This document shows positions 11,491-24,600 of a stretch of 64,000 nucleotides of DNA, piece by piece (positions within the stretch are counted from its first letter, which is position 1; the number at the start of each line of letters is the position of its first letter). A program made the position numbers and the translations under genes. Origin of the DNA: Cladopsammia gracilis (taxonomy: Eukaryota > Cnidaria > Anthozoa > Scleractinia > Dendrophylliidae); NCBI GenBank assembly GCA_022457155.1, contig JAJGOT010000047.1, positions 1,577,001-1,641,000 of the forward strand, written 5' to 3'. Under the pieces are notes generated by a model, which searched no databases, was not told the DNA's origin, and was given only the letters and a program-made list of their open reading frames with translations.

Positions 11491-11945
11491 ATTTAAAAAA
11501 AAAACGGTTAAAAATCTAGTTTAAAAGGTACGTTAAAAAACACGAGAAGAACCACATTTTACCAGTTTTTTTTAACGTTATATGCACTTAATATGCAAAT
11601 TGCAGTGTCCAACGCTGATGCGTGGCACGTGTAGATCGTACCAAGAACAAAGGACATTTTTAGACATGCCTTCTAACTTTGAGGCTAAACCTGCACTTGT
11701 TACAACAGTTTGTCGCGTCTTGTCTAACTTCTAACGTGAAGAAATTTACGTTAGACTTCCTGAATCGCCCAAATCAAAAAAGAGACTGTTGCTCAACAAA
11801 GTGGCAATTCCAGATGGCCAGTAGCTAAATTGCTGGAAAAAAGGCGTGCAAGGAAAACGGGTTTTTGTACTACAGGGAGAGGTCTGATACTGCCTGTTTA
11901 CAAAATTATGACGTCTGCTGTATACACCAAATTGAAGAAACATTT

Positions 11946-12160
11946 ACTCGTGAAAAGCATAAACCATGAACAATGAGACCGAATGGGATTCTGGGTAGGC
12001 AGCATTAATCAAGATGTTTTCTTTGTTTGAGTCATCTAAGAGAATGATTTATCCATGCTGTGTTAATATAATGTGTATTCTGTGACAGACGAAGATTAAA
12101 TTTTCCAACTTCCCGGTAAACCTTTGGGTCGCATCGTTCATGGTTTATGCTTTTCACCCG
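11946..12160. mobile_element. Foldback element with short inverted ends
   Basis: GTGAAAAGCATAAACCATGA at the left is inverted near 12137-12158. The inside carries no frame. Non-autonomous TIR element. Confidence 0.55.
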
Positions 12161-12529
12161 ACAACGTATAGTAGTGAACGTGTATGTATGAAACGAATCT
12201 CGATGATCGAATGAAGGCTACGGGTGAAGGAAGTTCACGTGATAAACACAAGGAAGAATGTTTCATCAGGAAAGTGGGTTGAAAAAACGTAGCGAAGCCG
12301 AGTTTTTTAACAACAGACTTCGAGGTGTGTGGATACCTGATAAAGCACTCTTTCGAATATTTGAAATTGCTTCTCAAATTGATCAGAGAAAACGAGAAAA
12401 TCGCCAAAATCCAAACCACAGTCACACTTACGATGTTCTTTGTTCAAACTTGAGAAGAGACGATTTCTAGTAGATCCAACAACTCGACGACGACAAAAAA
12501 TTGTGAGCGTCGAGTTGTGAACACTATTG

Positions 12530-12645
12530 TGTTTGAATTGTACATGCATTATGCATTGGGTATGAATTATACATACATTATGCATTGTGTATGAATTATA
12601 CATGCATTGTGTATGAATTATACATGCATTACGCATTGCGTATGA
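12530..12645 (+). repeat. Minisatellite, ATACATGCATTATGCATTG-type units
   Basis: About four imperfect units of roughly 25-33 bp built on TGTATGAATTATACATGCAT. Confidence 0.75.
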
Positions 12646-12649
12646 ATCC

Positions 12650-13440
12650 ACCCCCTCACTCCAATCCCCAGAAAAAAAAAAACCCTTTGGCAGGCAGAGC
12701 TTTATAGTGGCTACAAAACGGATGTTCGTGATGAGAAAAAGAGAGTAAGTCAGTTGTGTATGAACAGGAAATTTAAGCTCATCGTGACGCCCAGAGCTGG
12801 AAAGTTTTTAAAAAGCAGCTGTCAGTTTCACCACTCATACATACCAGAGAGGATTGAGAGCGGTTGGTACATACATAACAGTTCTGCAAGTTCTTTTACC
12901 GGCACTTGTGTTTAAAACACTTACCGAGAACATTAATTTACTTTTTTGTTATACCTTTACATTACTTGCAAGCTTAATTGCTCAATCAGCTTACTGGAGT
13001 GTTGTTTTTGCGTAAATTTTACTTTTTCAGCAACAAGCCGGAAGGATTAATCATCTTGCAATAAATCGTCTCTTTTTCTCATAATGGGAGTCTTGAATTG
13101 TCGTTATCATTGCAAAGATATATGATTACTCTATGGGTATTTTTCTTATAATTCCCCATCCTTTTTCTTAAGTTTACTAACACATAACCCCACAAGCTTT
13201 ACCCTTTAATACTTATCGTGTATGAATAAAAGTTACTATTAATATAGTAGAGCCTTTAATTGTTTAGCTAGCATTACATTAGCACAGTATGAAAGACATT
13301 GAGCAGGTTTATTAGTTTTCAATTACCCATGAATAGGTTACTTAGTCTTCGACCAGATTACAGAGTAAGACAGCCGCGTAGGAACTGAAAGGTAAAAATC
13401 ACGAATGATGAATGAAATGCTGAAATACTAAATAGTTGAA
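12650..13440. other. Intergenic, no gene seen
   Basis: AT-rich sequence without a supportable feature. Confidence 0.4.
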
Positions 13441-13444
13441 CGCA

Positions 13445-14062
13445 TGCAATTAAACTACTTAACCAATAGCATGGTTACGTAAATGTAATAAACCAATTAC
13501 AAGGTCATGTGAATTCAATAAAACAATAACATGGTTGAGCAGTTTTCAATTTAGTGTCGAAAGTAATTACACAGTTGCTTTGGTTTTGCATTGCTACGCT
13601 TTGTGATTGGCTAAACAATCTCGCGCCACTTCTCGACCAATCAGAAGTAAAACCAAAACCAATCGTGACTTGCTCGCACGCGTTTTCCCGCGCTTGGCGC
13701 CGCCGACATGTATTTGCTTCGAGCTCTGATTGGTTCATTGGATTGCTTACGACTGCTGTGATTGGTCAGAGTAATTACTTTGGTTTTGGTTTTACGACAA
13801 TTGAAAACTGCTCTATGATTGCAATAACCATTCTGTGAATGCACTGAATAATGGTTATGTGATTGCAATAAACCAATAACATGGCTGTGTGATTGCAATA
13901 AACCAATAACATGGCTGTGTGATTGCAATAAACCAATAACATGGCTGTGTGATTGCAATAAACCAATAACATGGCTGTGTGATTGCAATAACCAATAACT
14001 TGTTCTGTGAATGCACTGAATAATGGCTATGTGATTGCAATAGTAAACCAATAACATGGCTA
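13445..14062 (+). repeat. 30-bp tandem array, interrupted by a MITE
   Basis: Units GTGATTGCAATAAACCAATA plus ACATGGCTGT repeat with a 30-bp period between about 13856 and 14062, with diverged units at 13445-13536. The MITE at 13537-13813 splits the array. Confidence 0.85.
13537..13813. mobile_element. MITE with GAGCAGTTTTCAATTGAG ends, copy B (inverted)
   Basis: GAGCAGTTTTCAATTTAG at the left and AATTGAAAACTGCTC at the right; the interior is the reverse complement of copies A and C. Inserted in the 30-bp array. Confidence 0.85.
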
Positions 14063-14225
14063 TGTTGAATGACAATAGTTAAAAATAACGTTTATTTCAA
14101 CTCTGATTGATTATCACCACTCTGGACAAATAAGGATTTCGAGATGCTAAAATTGACGTACAATAGCCCTTTTCGCGGTTAACCTTTCTGATTTGCATTA
14201 CAATAAAAGTCAAAGTCAAACCTGA

Positions 14226-15514
14226 TAACAGGCCATTTCCGAGTTGCCTTACTATAGCCTCTCTATCAAAGCTAGGCTAGGTGCGAAATCTTTCATAGCG
14301 GAGCACGTGTGTGCCCGCCCGCCGTGTTGGAACAACATCCGGGATCTTGAAAGCAAGGCTTTGGTTTTCGTGCGGCCACACAGCCGTGAGCCCGGTAAAC
14401 ACTTTAGTTGTTTTGTTGTGTCTAGCGGAGAATTAAAGTCGTTATTTTCCTGCATTTTTGCGCGGTTTGCTACTCAAGACAGGGATACTAATTAAGGTAT
14501 ACTCAGAAGCCGCTTTAGTGGAAAAAGACGAGCTTTCAGGGATAAAATCTTGCTTCGAGGAACTTCATGTATTACGTTTTTATCAATGCGGGAGATGTTT
14601 GTTTTCTACGGATTTCAGAACCAGAAGCGGAGATTTGAATTTCCAAGCAAGCGAGGGACTTAAAGGTAAAACAGATTTACAGTTTTCGATGAGAATTTAT
14701 GTTGATATCAATCTGTGAGTGACTTTTTATTAGTGTTATTGTTAGTTTTGGAGAATTGATTTTAAAACGTGCTTAAATTCAGTTGTATCGATCTCTTGAA
14801 TTTCATCGAAGAAATTGCTTGAACTCGATGAGCTATAATTATTAAAATGGTACGCGTTTTGCTTTTAAACGTAAACTAATGGAGATTTGAATAAATTTTT
14901 TCGAAAGAAGATTGTGTTGTCCATTTTTATGTGTTTGTTCATTCATTAGAGATTGAAAAGCAATTTTATGTAAACAAAACAAGAGTTTGATTTTATAGTA
15001 CAGTTCTATCTTCACTTGCATCGCCTTATGCAAATATGTTTGTGTATTTTTGCAATTTTTGATTTTCAAATCAGTTTCTCGGGCAATTTTTGACAAACAT
15101 AAACTGTATTTTATTCGGAAACTAGTGGTACTAGAGTAAGTTATTCTAGACAGAGAAAAGTTGTTTTGGTGAACTTTTGTACGGTCTATAAAAATGTACT
15201 GTGCACACGGTCGCGTAATACTGTTTTTGAGAATTGCTAAAATTGAAAATAGCTCGTTCGTCAATCTTAATTCTTGTGCTTCCAACCTTTCACCTTAGTT
15301 AAGTTTCACCTTGGTTAAGTTTCACCTTAGTTAAGCTTGTTCAAAGTGCGACACTGTTAGGCTTGGGCTATATATATATTATGAAAATGAGTTTTCATTC
15401 GCATGCAAATTAGTTTTATTTGCATGTGAATGACAACTCATTTTCACATGAAAGGTTTTGCACCTAGCCTCGCTTTGATAGAGAGGATAAAGGCAACTCA
15501 GAAATGGCCTGTTA
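14226..15514. mobile_element. 1.29-kb non-autonomous TIR element
   Basis: TAACAGGCCATTTCCGAGTT at the left is inverted at the right end; about 55-60 bp of inverted ends include GCCTCTCTATCAAAGC. TA borders each end. The interior includes a segment (14901-15095) shared with 31122-31312. No transposase. Confidence 0.75.
14901..15095. repeat. Dispersed repeat pair, member 1
   Basis: Begins GAAAGAAGATTGTGTTGTCC and runs to the AATCAGTTTCTCGG region; about 90 percent alike by eye to 31122-31312. Confidence 0.75.
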
Positions 15515-15628
15515 CTATACCAGTGCACTAAAAGCAATAAAAGCAAATGTTTTTGGCTACAGATGGTCAGGATGTTATGTACAAAAAATGTAACACTAAC
15601 TATTTCAACCCTTCCGTCTTTCCCTTAC

Positions 15629-18600
15629 CTCGTCCAAGGTGAAACTGGCTTTTCCATCCCTTCCCGCACGACGATCAAAGTCATCTACGAGGAAAACAGA
15701 GAACTTGATCATACAAGGAAATATGAAAAAAAAACTTCTAACAAGCGTAAGATGGAGTAACTTATAAAATGCTTGCTATCAAAAAACTATCTTAACAGTA
15801 AGAATTCATCAGCGGTGAAGCTTGCTGATTAGACATTCTAAAACACATTAACCCCTTCACTCCCAGAGTCAATTATGGAGGCATGCAGTGTAGTTGTAAC
15901 TTTGAGTATGTGGATGAAATCCTGTAGTGTGACCATTCAAATGAAACCTCTTCAGCAGTACTTTTGCATGGTACCATTTGTTCTAACTTTTGAGTCTGTG
16001 GACGAAATCCTTTGGTGTGACCATTCAAATGAAACCTCTTCAGCAGTACTTTTGCATGGTACCATTTGTTCTAACTTTTGAGTCTGTTGATGAAACCCTA
16101 TGGTGTGACCATTCAAATGAAACCTCTTTGGCATTACTTTTACATGGTACCATTTGTTCTAACTTTTGAGTCTGTGAATGAAATCCTATGGTGTAACCAT
16201 TCAACTGAAACCTCTTCAGCAGTACTTTTGCATGGTACCATTTGTTCTAACTTTTGAGTCTGTTGATGAAATCCTATGGTGTGACCATTCAAATGAAACC
16301 TCTTTGGCATTACTTTTACATGGTACCATTTGTTCTAACTTTTGAGTCTGTGAATGAAATCCTATGGTGTGACCATTCAAATGAAACCTCTTCAGCAGTA
16401 CTTTTGCATGGTACCATTTGTTCTAACTTTTGAGTCTGTTGACGAAATCCTATGGTGTGACCATTCAAATGAAACCTCTTCAACAGTACTTTTGCATGGT
16501 ACCATTTGTTCTTACTTTTGAGTCTGTTGACGAAATCCTATGGTGTGACCATTCAAATGAAACCTCTTCAGCAGTACTTTTGCATGGTACCATTTGTTCT
16601 AACTTTTGAGTGTGTTGATGAAATCCTATGGTGTGACCATTCAAATGAAACCTCTTCAGCAGTACTTTTACATGGTACCATTTGTTCTAACTTTTGAGTC
16701 TGTTGATGAAATCCTATGGTGTGACTATTCAAATAAAACCTCTTCAGCAGTACTTTTGCATGGTACCATTTGTTCTAACTTTTGAGTCTGTTGATGAAAT
16801 CCTATGGTGTGACCATTCAAATGAAACCTCTTCAGTAGGACTTTTGAATGGTACTACCAAGTGAAGCTTGCTGATTAGACATTCTCGAACTCATTTATAA
16901 TTTATCAAGTTTGAACAAAAATACACAACCGTGACGGTGATTTTGCGCATGCGGATACGTATGGGCTGGAAAGTATGATTCGAATACGCTACGCGTGGAC
17001 GCGAACATTTTCTATAATCCGCAACAAAAAAGTTGCGGATTATAAAATATTCTGATACGCGTGGACGGGGCCTTAAACACGAAGTTCCGGTATAAAAGGC
17101 TTAGCTCCTCCCCTATTTCACACCTTTTGATTGTGAAATGCAAATTAAGGCGTCTTTCAGTCACAAAACGTGGTTAACGTGTGCGTCCTTTAAATATAAT
17201 TTGCTTCAAAAATCTAATAAAACCAAGATTTTACCTAAGCAAAAAAATAAATAGAAGTTCATAAAGACTTCTGATATAACTTTCATAAAGTTTTTCCAAA
17301 TTGCGTTAGCAATGGTCTTAGCAATGACGCATGTTGTTTGTCAGTTGTTAATGCTTCAGTGGTTGATTGACGACTGGAGGTGAGAATGGCCAGGCCAGGC
17401 CAGGCCAGGCTCCTTTTATACCGGAACTTCGTGTTTAATTAACGTAGATTTTGGTGATTTCATTCCTTCGTTTTCTCTGTATTTAATGATTAGTTTGAGA
17501 AGTCTAAGGAAAAAACACAACAGTCGGACCAGGTTAGAGGCAACGTTTTACAGTTGTTTCGCTACAAGTCGTTTCGCTGCAAATAAGAGTCGTTTCGCAG
17601 TGTATTAAAGAACGAGAAATATCTGATATACTCACTAAAGTATTAGTTTAGCTCATTCTCTGTCGTGTTCATTCAAGATTAGTATTTTAGTGAAACGATT
17701 TGAGGTAACTACATTTGTAGCAAATCAGGTTGAAAGTCTGATGTGCAAACGACTAGACCACCCCACCTGGGGCCCCACCTCCACAGTCAAGTTGCATATT
17801 CTACGTTAAATTCTGACTGACTCCTTGTTTTCCTATCTGCACTATTTTGTAGTGATTGGCTACATGTAGATGTTTATAACTATGGTTTTGGATCTAAGAG
17901 AATTAACAGAACCCCGATTCTCATCTACGTCTCGGTCTAGGTCTACATCTACATCTACATTTATTAAGTCTGTATAAATCCTTGTGGAAAGTACACCAAC
18001 AGGATGAAACAATACTAAACTACATTTAAAAATAACCTAAATCGAAGGAGGTATTAAAGCTAATTGGCTAAATAATAAAGAAGATTAGATGTTCATTCAA
18101 ACAACATAACAAAGTAATACTCGCACCTTTCAGTGAGTAAATACGACAGATAATCTGCAGGAAATCATCAAAACACAATGTTCCTTTCTTGTTGTTGAAG
18201 CGGGCAGCGATCGCATCCAAAGTGGCCTGGCTGAGATTAATACCTAACAACAAGTCGTGATAGTCAGTAAAAGGCTTTAAGGGATAGCGCCGGTTATTAA
18301 AATGAAGTTTAGGCGGTGTTTAACAAAACTGCGGTCTTACCCAATTTCAATCTGGCCAACCCTAATATTTAAACGCTACTTACTGTAAACAGTGTCAAGT
18401 AGGCATGTTACATAGACTACAAAAACATTTTTCTCCTTAAAATAACCAACTTTTAAACTGATTGTAATGAGTAGATTGATTTAAATAGATTGACTTATTA
18501 AGATATCATTTTAATTGAATAGTTTTACCTACTTATTTAATTGTTTATCTCTATTTTATTATTTATTTATTTATTATTGTATAATTGTTCATATTATAGT

Positions 18601-21600
18601 TATTTATTTTTTTATTCACAATCGTTCATATCACTTATTATCTTAATTGTATTTTATTATTATTATATAGTTTTATAGTTTTTATAGATAGTGTGATGTC
18701 TATTGGCCTTACCAACTAAATAAAGTTGAAGTTGAAGGTCTACTTATTTTCTTAAACCGCGGTCTAAGTTAGACTTCGTTTAAATAACCGGCCCACAGTG
18801 TCACGCCGAAATAGCGAATTATCGTTTGGCTAATTTCGATGTTATATTGCCAAATGCCGCCAAATACAAAACCAAATTGGATAAAAAGATTCTTCACGGC
18901 AAATCAAAACAAGTATTTTGGGGATAAAGTGCAGGATTACAAGGATGGAAGTGGATTACAGTTTATCAGATTTTAAGTTAGAACCATCTTGTACAGCATA
19001 ATAAACAGCACTAAAGGAAAGCACTGCTCGACAGCTCTCATTTGAATGGTCATTTAAGATTTCATTCAGACTAAAATGCCAGGACTGCATTTTTTATGTT
19101 TGTCAATTACTCTCTGTGACCATTGCAGCAACCACTATGACTCATAAAATGATTTCTGCAACTTGCATCGCAACTCGTTTCGAGACGCGCTGCAGGAAGC
19201 TTTAAGAGAAAAGGTGCATGAAGATTTCACAGTGTAACAGTGCATTACAGGAAAAGGAGCAGGGCAAATACAATTGCAAGCATAAGAACAAGCGTCCATA
19301 CCAACTCTTTGAAACACAAGGATTGCACTTTAAAAGGTCCCTTGTGAAAACTTGGCTTTTGGGTGAAAACCTTTTGTTGGGTGGATTAAAGAAGTCTACT
19401 GTACATGCAACTGGATGGAATAAGAACAACATCTTGATCAGAGAAATGTTTACCTTGTTTTTTCAGAGCGCGGCGCAACTCGTACATGTCCATGGTACCA
19501 CTTTTGTCCTCGTCAAACTCGGAGAAAATTTTCTGTCAAATAACAAGTTTCCGTCATATACCTTTCACAGCTATTCTTTGTATTTGCTTAGATTATTGAG
19601 CACACCATTTGCAGAAACATCACTGGCATGCAGAGCTGAAGCCACCAGCAGCAGAAACAACAACATCCCATTAATTGTGTTGGCATTCACAAAAGGCAAA
19701 TCTTTGTTTCATTAACATACAAATTTACGTAGAGAAGGCATCGTGCTAAATACGATTTGACTTCAAACGTTGAAAGAGCTTGTTAAACTAAGTAATCTAT
19801 GCAATTGTTGGCTCTTTTCGTGTACTGTTAATTAAACGACTATCAACTATCAAAAACTGCAATATTGTTGGGTGGCAATTAAGCGCTTATCAGCCATCCA
19901 GGCATAACTAATCAATGATCAATGACATCAATGAGTAATCAATGGGTAATCAATTGATTAATCATTGAGTATTGCCAACACTCAATGAGTAATCAATGAT
20001 TAATCGAACCCAAAAAATTTTGTGGGTCATTGATTACTCACTGATGTCATTGATTACTCATTTTACACCAACAGAGACCTTCCAGTACACCATTTCTCTT
20101 CCTGTCACCCACCAGTCAGAAAAGGGCTCATAAAAGGTGGAGCCCTGAGACTTTTAAGAAAAAAATTCCTCAGCGAAATCATGCATTCAGTGAGAATATC
20201 GACAACTTCAAAGCACGCCTCCGCGCTAGAGGCTACACTCAATCTCATTGAGAAAATAATTTCCGAGGTAAAATTCAATTCAATGAACGGAAGTCACCTT
20301 TGCAGCCAAAAAAGAGAACGTGCGAAAAAGAATACTGCCTTTCGTAACAACGTACCGCCCGGCGTTGCCTAATCTTAAAAACATCTTAATGACTGCACAA
20401 ATGGCATTTTAATTCAGAACCAACCATTGCTATAAAGCGAAATATACAAAGAGCCTCCCCTTATCTCATAAAAAAAGGAAAATCGTTGGGGGATATACTT
20501 GTTAGTTTTTAGAGCATGCAAAACTCTAAAGGTCACATTCCAAGTTATCACGAGCTTATGAGTCGTGTCTGGCCTGTGAACACCTCTTTTCATGCAAATT
20601 AATGACTAATCAATGACATCAATGACTAATTAATGTCATCAATGACTAATCAATGACCAAAAATTTTGTGGGTCATTGATTAGTCATTGAGTATTCATTG
20701 AGTATTGGCAATACTCGATGAGTAATCAATTTATTACTCATTGATTACCCATTGATTACTCATTGATTACATTGATATCATTGATGTCATTGATTAGTTA
20801 AGCCTGGAGCCATACATTCTTTCTAAAATTTTGAGTTTTTAAAACAGCATTACACGAAGAGTATCTGGTAATTCGGGCTCAAATTTCCAGAAAAAGCTTA
20901 ATGCGCTACAGTCAACTCTCTCTAAGACGGACACCGTCGGGACCAGCCCCAACTGTCCGTCTTAGAGAGGTGTCCGACTTATAGAGAGGTCTTCAAGGTA
21001 ACGTGACACCAGTAATTATAAGAAAATAAAGCTGAACCTATTCGCAATGAATACATGTTTGGACAGTGTTTTTGTTTCTCTCCATTGGTGTTTAGAAATG
21101 ACGATAACGGATTTATTTTTAACTTGTATTAAGCCGACAAGATGAAGCTGTCAAATAAACGTCTGGTTTGTGTACAAGGAGACATGTACTGTATTTGGTT
21201 ATGTCATTTGCTTCCCCTACTGTCATGTAGAGCACTTACATTTCCGTTCTGAGGTATTTTTCACTACATAAATCACTTCTTAAGTGTCCGTTGTCCGTCT
21301 TAGAGAGGTGTACGTCTTAAAGAGAGTTTAGTTACAGCAAAATGACTGAAAAATGGCAGGGACCAACACCACGTGTCCATCTTAGAGACGTGTCCATTAA
21401 GAGAGAGTTGACTGTATACCCTTTCAATAACTGGGCTTGATTATTTTTGTGGCTTGATCAGAGGATGTGAAGCATACACAAATGAGACAAGAATTTTAAA
21501 CAAAGATTTGCCTTTCGCCATGGGTCATATTTTCATCACTGGGATCTCTGCATGCTCCACTCCTGACCAGTTATTAAAGAATGGAATGGAAAGAAGAGTT

Positions 21601-24600
21601 CCCTCACCAGTAGTTCCTTAACCATTGCCCACACTTCCTTGAATTCATCATAATCCAGCTTGCCTGTCTTGTCATCCTATGCACTGTTAAGGATACGTTA
21701 TAAAACACTTGCGACCCCAGGAGATTTCTATACTATTTTTGGAGTTAGAATTTGTGGAGTTACCACTTAGTACATAGGTGTGAAGCGATTCATATTCCTT
21801 GCGATTCGATTCGATTTCGATTATTGCCTTTTCGATTTCGAATATTTCGATTCGATAATGCAAATGTTTCTTGCAGATAGTTTTAGACTTATCTGTTGTA
21901 CCGTCTTTAGCCGGAAAACCATAATATTTCCACACAACTGATCTAAAAGATGCAGGCACAATCACGATTGCTTGGTCGTTCGTCGCCCTGTTTGAGAACG
22001 TGACAACGAGCGTGTTGCACATAGTTTGCCTTATTTGGAAATCCTCAAGGGGTGGTAGAAAAGCAGCAATTTTGCCAGGCAACACAAAATGGTGCATGAA
22101 CTGCAAACGCTTCTGCTCGTCAGTCAAAAACGCAGATTTTAAAGAGTTCTGAATTCTGATTTCACAATATAATAACTCATTGAGGGCACCCTGGAAAAGG
22201 TACGCAAAATCGAACCAAAATCAAAACATGGAAGCAAAGAATCGTGAATCGAACCGAATGGTGAATTCAATTAATTGTTACACCACTACTAGTACAGGGC
22301 ATAAATAAGCCAGATTAAAATCAACACAGGAATGTTAAGTTTATAAGGGGATAAAAAAGGTTATTAAAACGACTAATGGACTACATTCCAATATTATCAC
22401 TTTTAGCAACAACTGCTTTGCACCAAAGTAAAGATACATCGTTCAGATCTATGATGCTCCTAAGAGGATAAACAAAAGAAAGAGAATTACAAGTGAATAA
22501 ACAACTACTGTCCATTAAGTGAAGGTTGGGTGCCTGTGACATTTGTGAGCTTCTACTATCAACAGCTGACTCCTACAAGGAGATTGTTACCACGGCTGGC
22601 AAATCCTGGCAACCCAGCCATGAGCCCCCACAAAAAGGGAAACAGGTACCTGGAAAGGGAGGAGGGAAGGAGGGGGGAGGAGGGAAGGAGGGGGGAGGGG
22701 GGAGGGGGGGGGGCAGGCGGCAGACAGTGGTTTGTGATGAAAGGTGAAGTGCTGCAAGCAGATACTCTGACTAGTAACAAGGCATCATACTTTTCAATCA
22801 ATAAAAATTTTGAAAAAATATTATCAGCAGTAGATTTAGTGAGAATGTGACTCAATTAATATTATGTTGTAGTAAAGAGGTGAATAACATGTAAGGTATG
22901 AAGATGTTAAAAGTCCCTGAACTCAATAGCTACCCGCAAAGGAAAGCTTAATACTTAAAAGTTTTTGAAAAATTTTGTTTCAAATAGATGTGCTGCTCGA
23001 GCACGTATTTTAACTAAATATTTTTGTGTTGTCCCTCAAGGCATTTACTTTGAAGAAAATTTAAAAAAAAGTAAATAAAAAATGTTAATTTGCAGTGCTT
23101 CTTAATCTACACACTGGTTATTATAACTGTATCACTTGTAAGGAAACTAACCTGCAAGCCTCCAAGCTGAACTCCTTGTCATTTATCACTGAATACAAAG
23201 AAACAATATATATTACTGTAAGTTATGAGTCGATTTTGAGGGAAAGAAAATCCAACAACTGGTTATAGGGCATTCAGACAGGATATTGCCAAGTGTCATT
23301 TTTGTTTTCATGGAGTCTTACAAATTAAATAAAAAATATATGAAGAAGAGCAACCGAGGCTCAAGGCAATGTTTGGATAGAAAACATGGTCCATGGAGAG
23401 CAGGAATGGTGAAGTGGTGTAGTAACACTCGCCTTACACCAATATGGCCTAGGTTTGAATCCCTGACTGTCTTCTTCTTCTTCTTCTTCTTCTTCAGGTT
23501 TTCACCCCTCCTCAAAAACCAATAAATTCCAGTTTAATCTGGAATTTGACAGCTACAGGTTTGTCAGACCTTTCAAGCCAGGTGCACCCCCTGGCTTTAT
23601 TTTGGACAAACTGAAAGCCCTCTGGCTTGAAAAAGATGCCACACCATGCTTGAAGATAATTCAGTCTTTTTTCTCAATATTTGTAGTACTTATTAACCTT
23701 AAAACAATTTGATGCAAGTAAGAATACCCCCCAAAAAGAAAAAAGAAAAGAAATTTGATCAAAGTTCGCATTGGAAAGACAAGGCAGGTATTTGCAATGC
23801 TGAGGCCAGTATAGAGAACTTCTTCTTTATCATGATAGACCAAATTGAGGATATTTTCGTCCAATGTTAAATCAGTCCTACTCTACAGGGCAGGGAATGG
23901 AGGGTCACCAAAGTCCTCCTAAACAAGCTCCAAGTGCCTGAGGAGTATTCTTGGCATCAGATGGCCGGAGAAGATAAGGAGCGAGGATCTTTGGCAACAG
24001 ACAAGTCAGGAGCCAGTGGAGATGGAGTTAAAGAGCAGGGCATGGAAGTGGATACTGTAGGTCACACGCTAAGGAAACCGGATGGAATCATAACAAAAGC
24101 AGCTCTCGACTGGGACCCTCCGGGCAGAAAAAGGAGGGGGCATCCGGCTCAGACATGGAGGCATTCTAGTTTGGCAGAACTACCAGACAAAGGTGTGACA
24201 TGGGCGGCTGCTAAGAAAACAGCGCAGAACAGGACTAGGTGGAAGATGTTGGTTTCGGACTTATGTTTTACAAGGAAATAAAAAGTTGAAGAGTAAAAGA
24301 GAGAGAGAGAGATCAAATTCCATAAATCAGTGGAAATGAGTCTGAATATGTGCAATTAATTTAATTTATAGATTTTACCATACCTTTCTTAGTAGCAGTT
24401 GACAGGATCTGTTGAAGCTCAAATGCATCAATTTCTCTGTCCTGAAAAGACACAATGGTTTTCATTGAATACGGATAACAGTGTCATAACCAGGCTTTTA
24501 GCCAGAAATTGAAAAGTGAGCATCCTGAAGATATTTCCCGTCATAATTTTAAGGATTAGGTGCAATTTTCATGAATTTTACACCCTACTGACTAAAAGCT

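Noticed and set aside
13856..14062. CRISPR array
   Set aside because: Units are directly adjacent without unique spacers, and the DNA is eukaryotic.
13641..14075. A 144-codon - strand frame with repeated LLQSHSHVIG peptides
   Set aside because: It is the translation of the 30-bp tandem array; frames on three registers are open because the period is divisible by 3.
19218..19715. A 165-codon + strand frame
   Set aside because: It is antisense across calpain exon 16 and has no motifs of its own.
23316..23525. Short frames around the TTC run
   Set aside because: Frames over a microsatellite and SINE head; no protein similarity.
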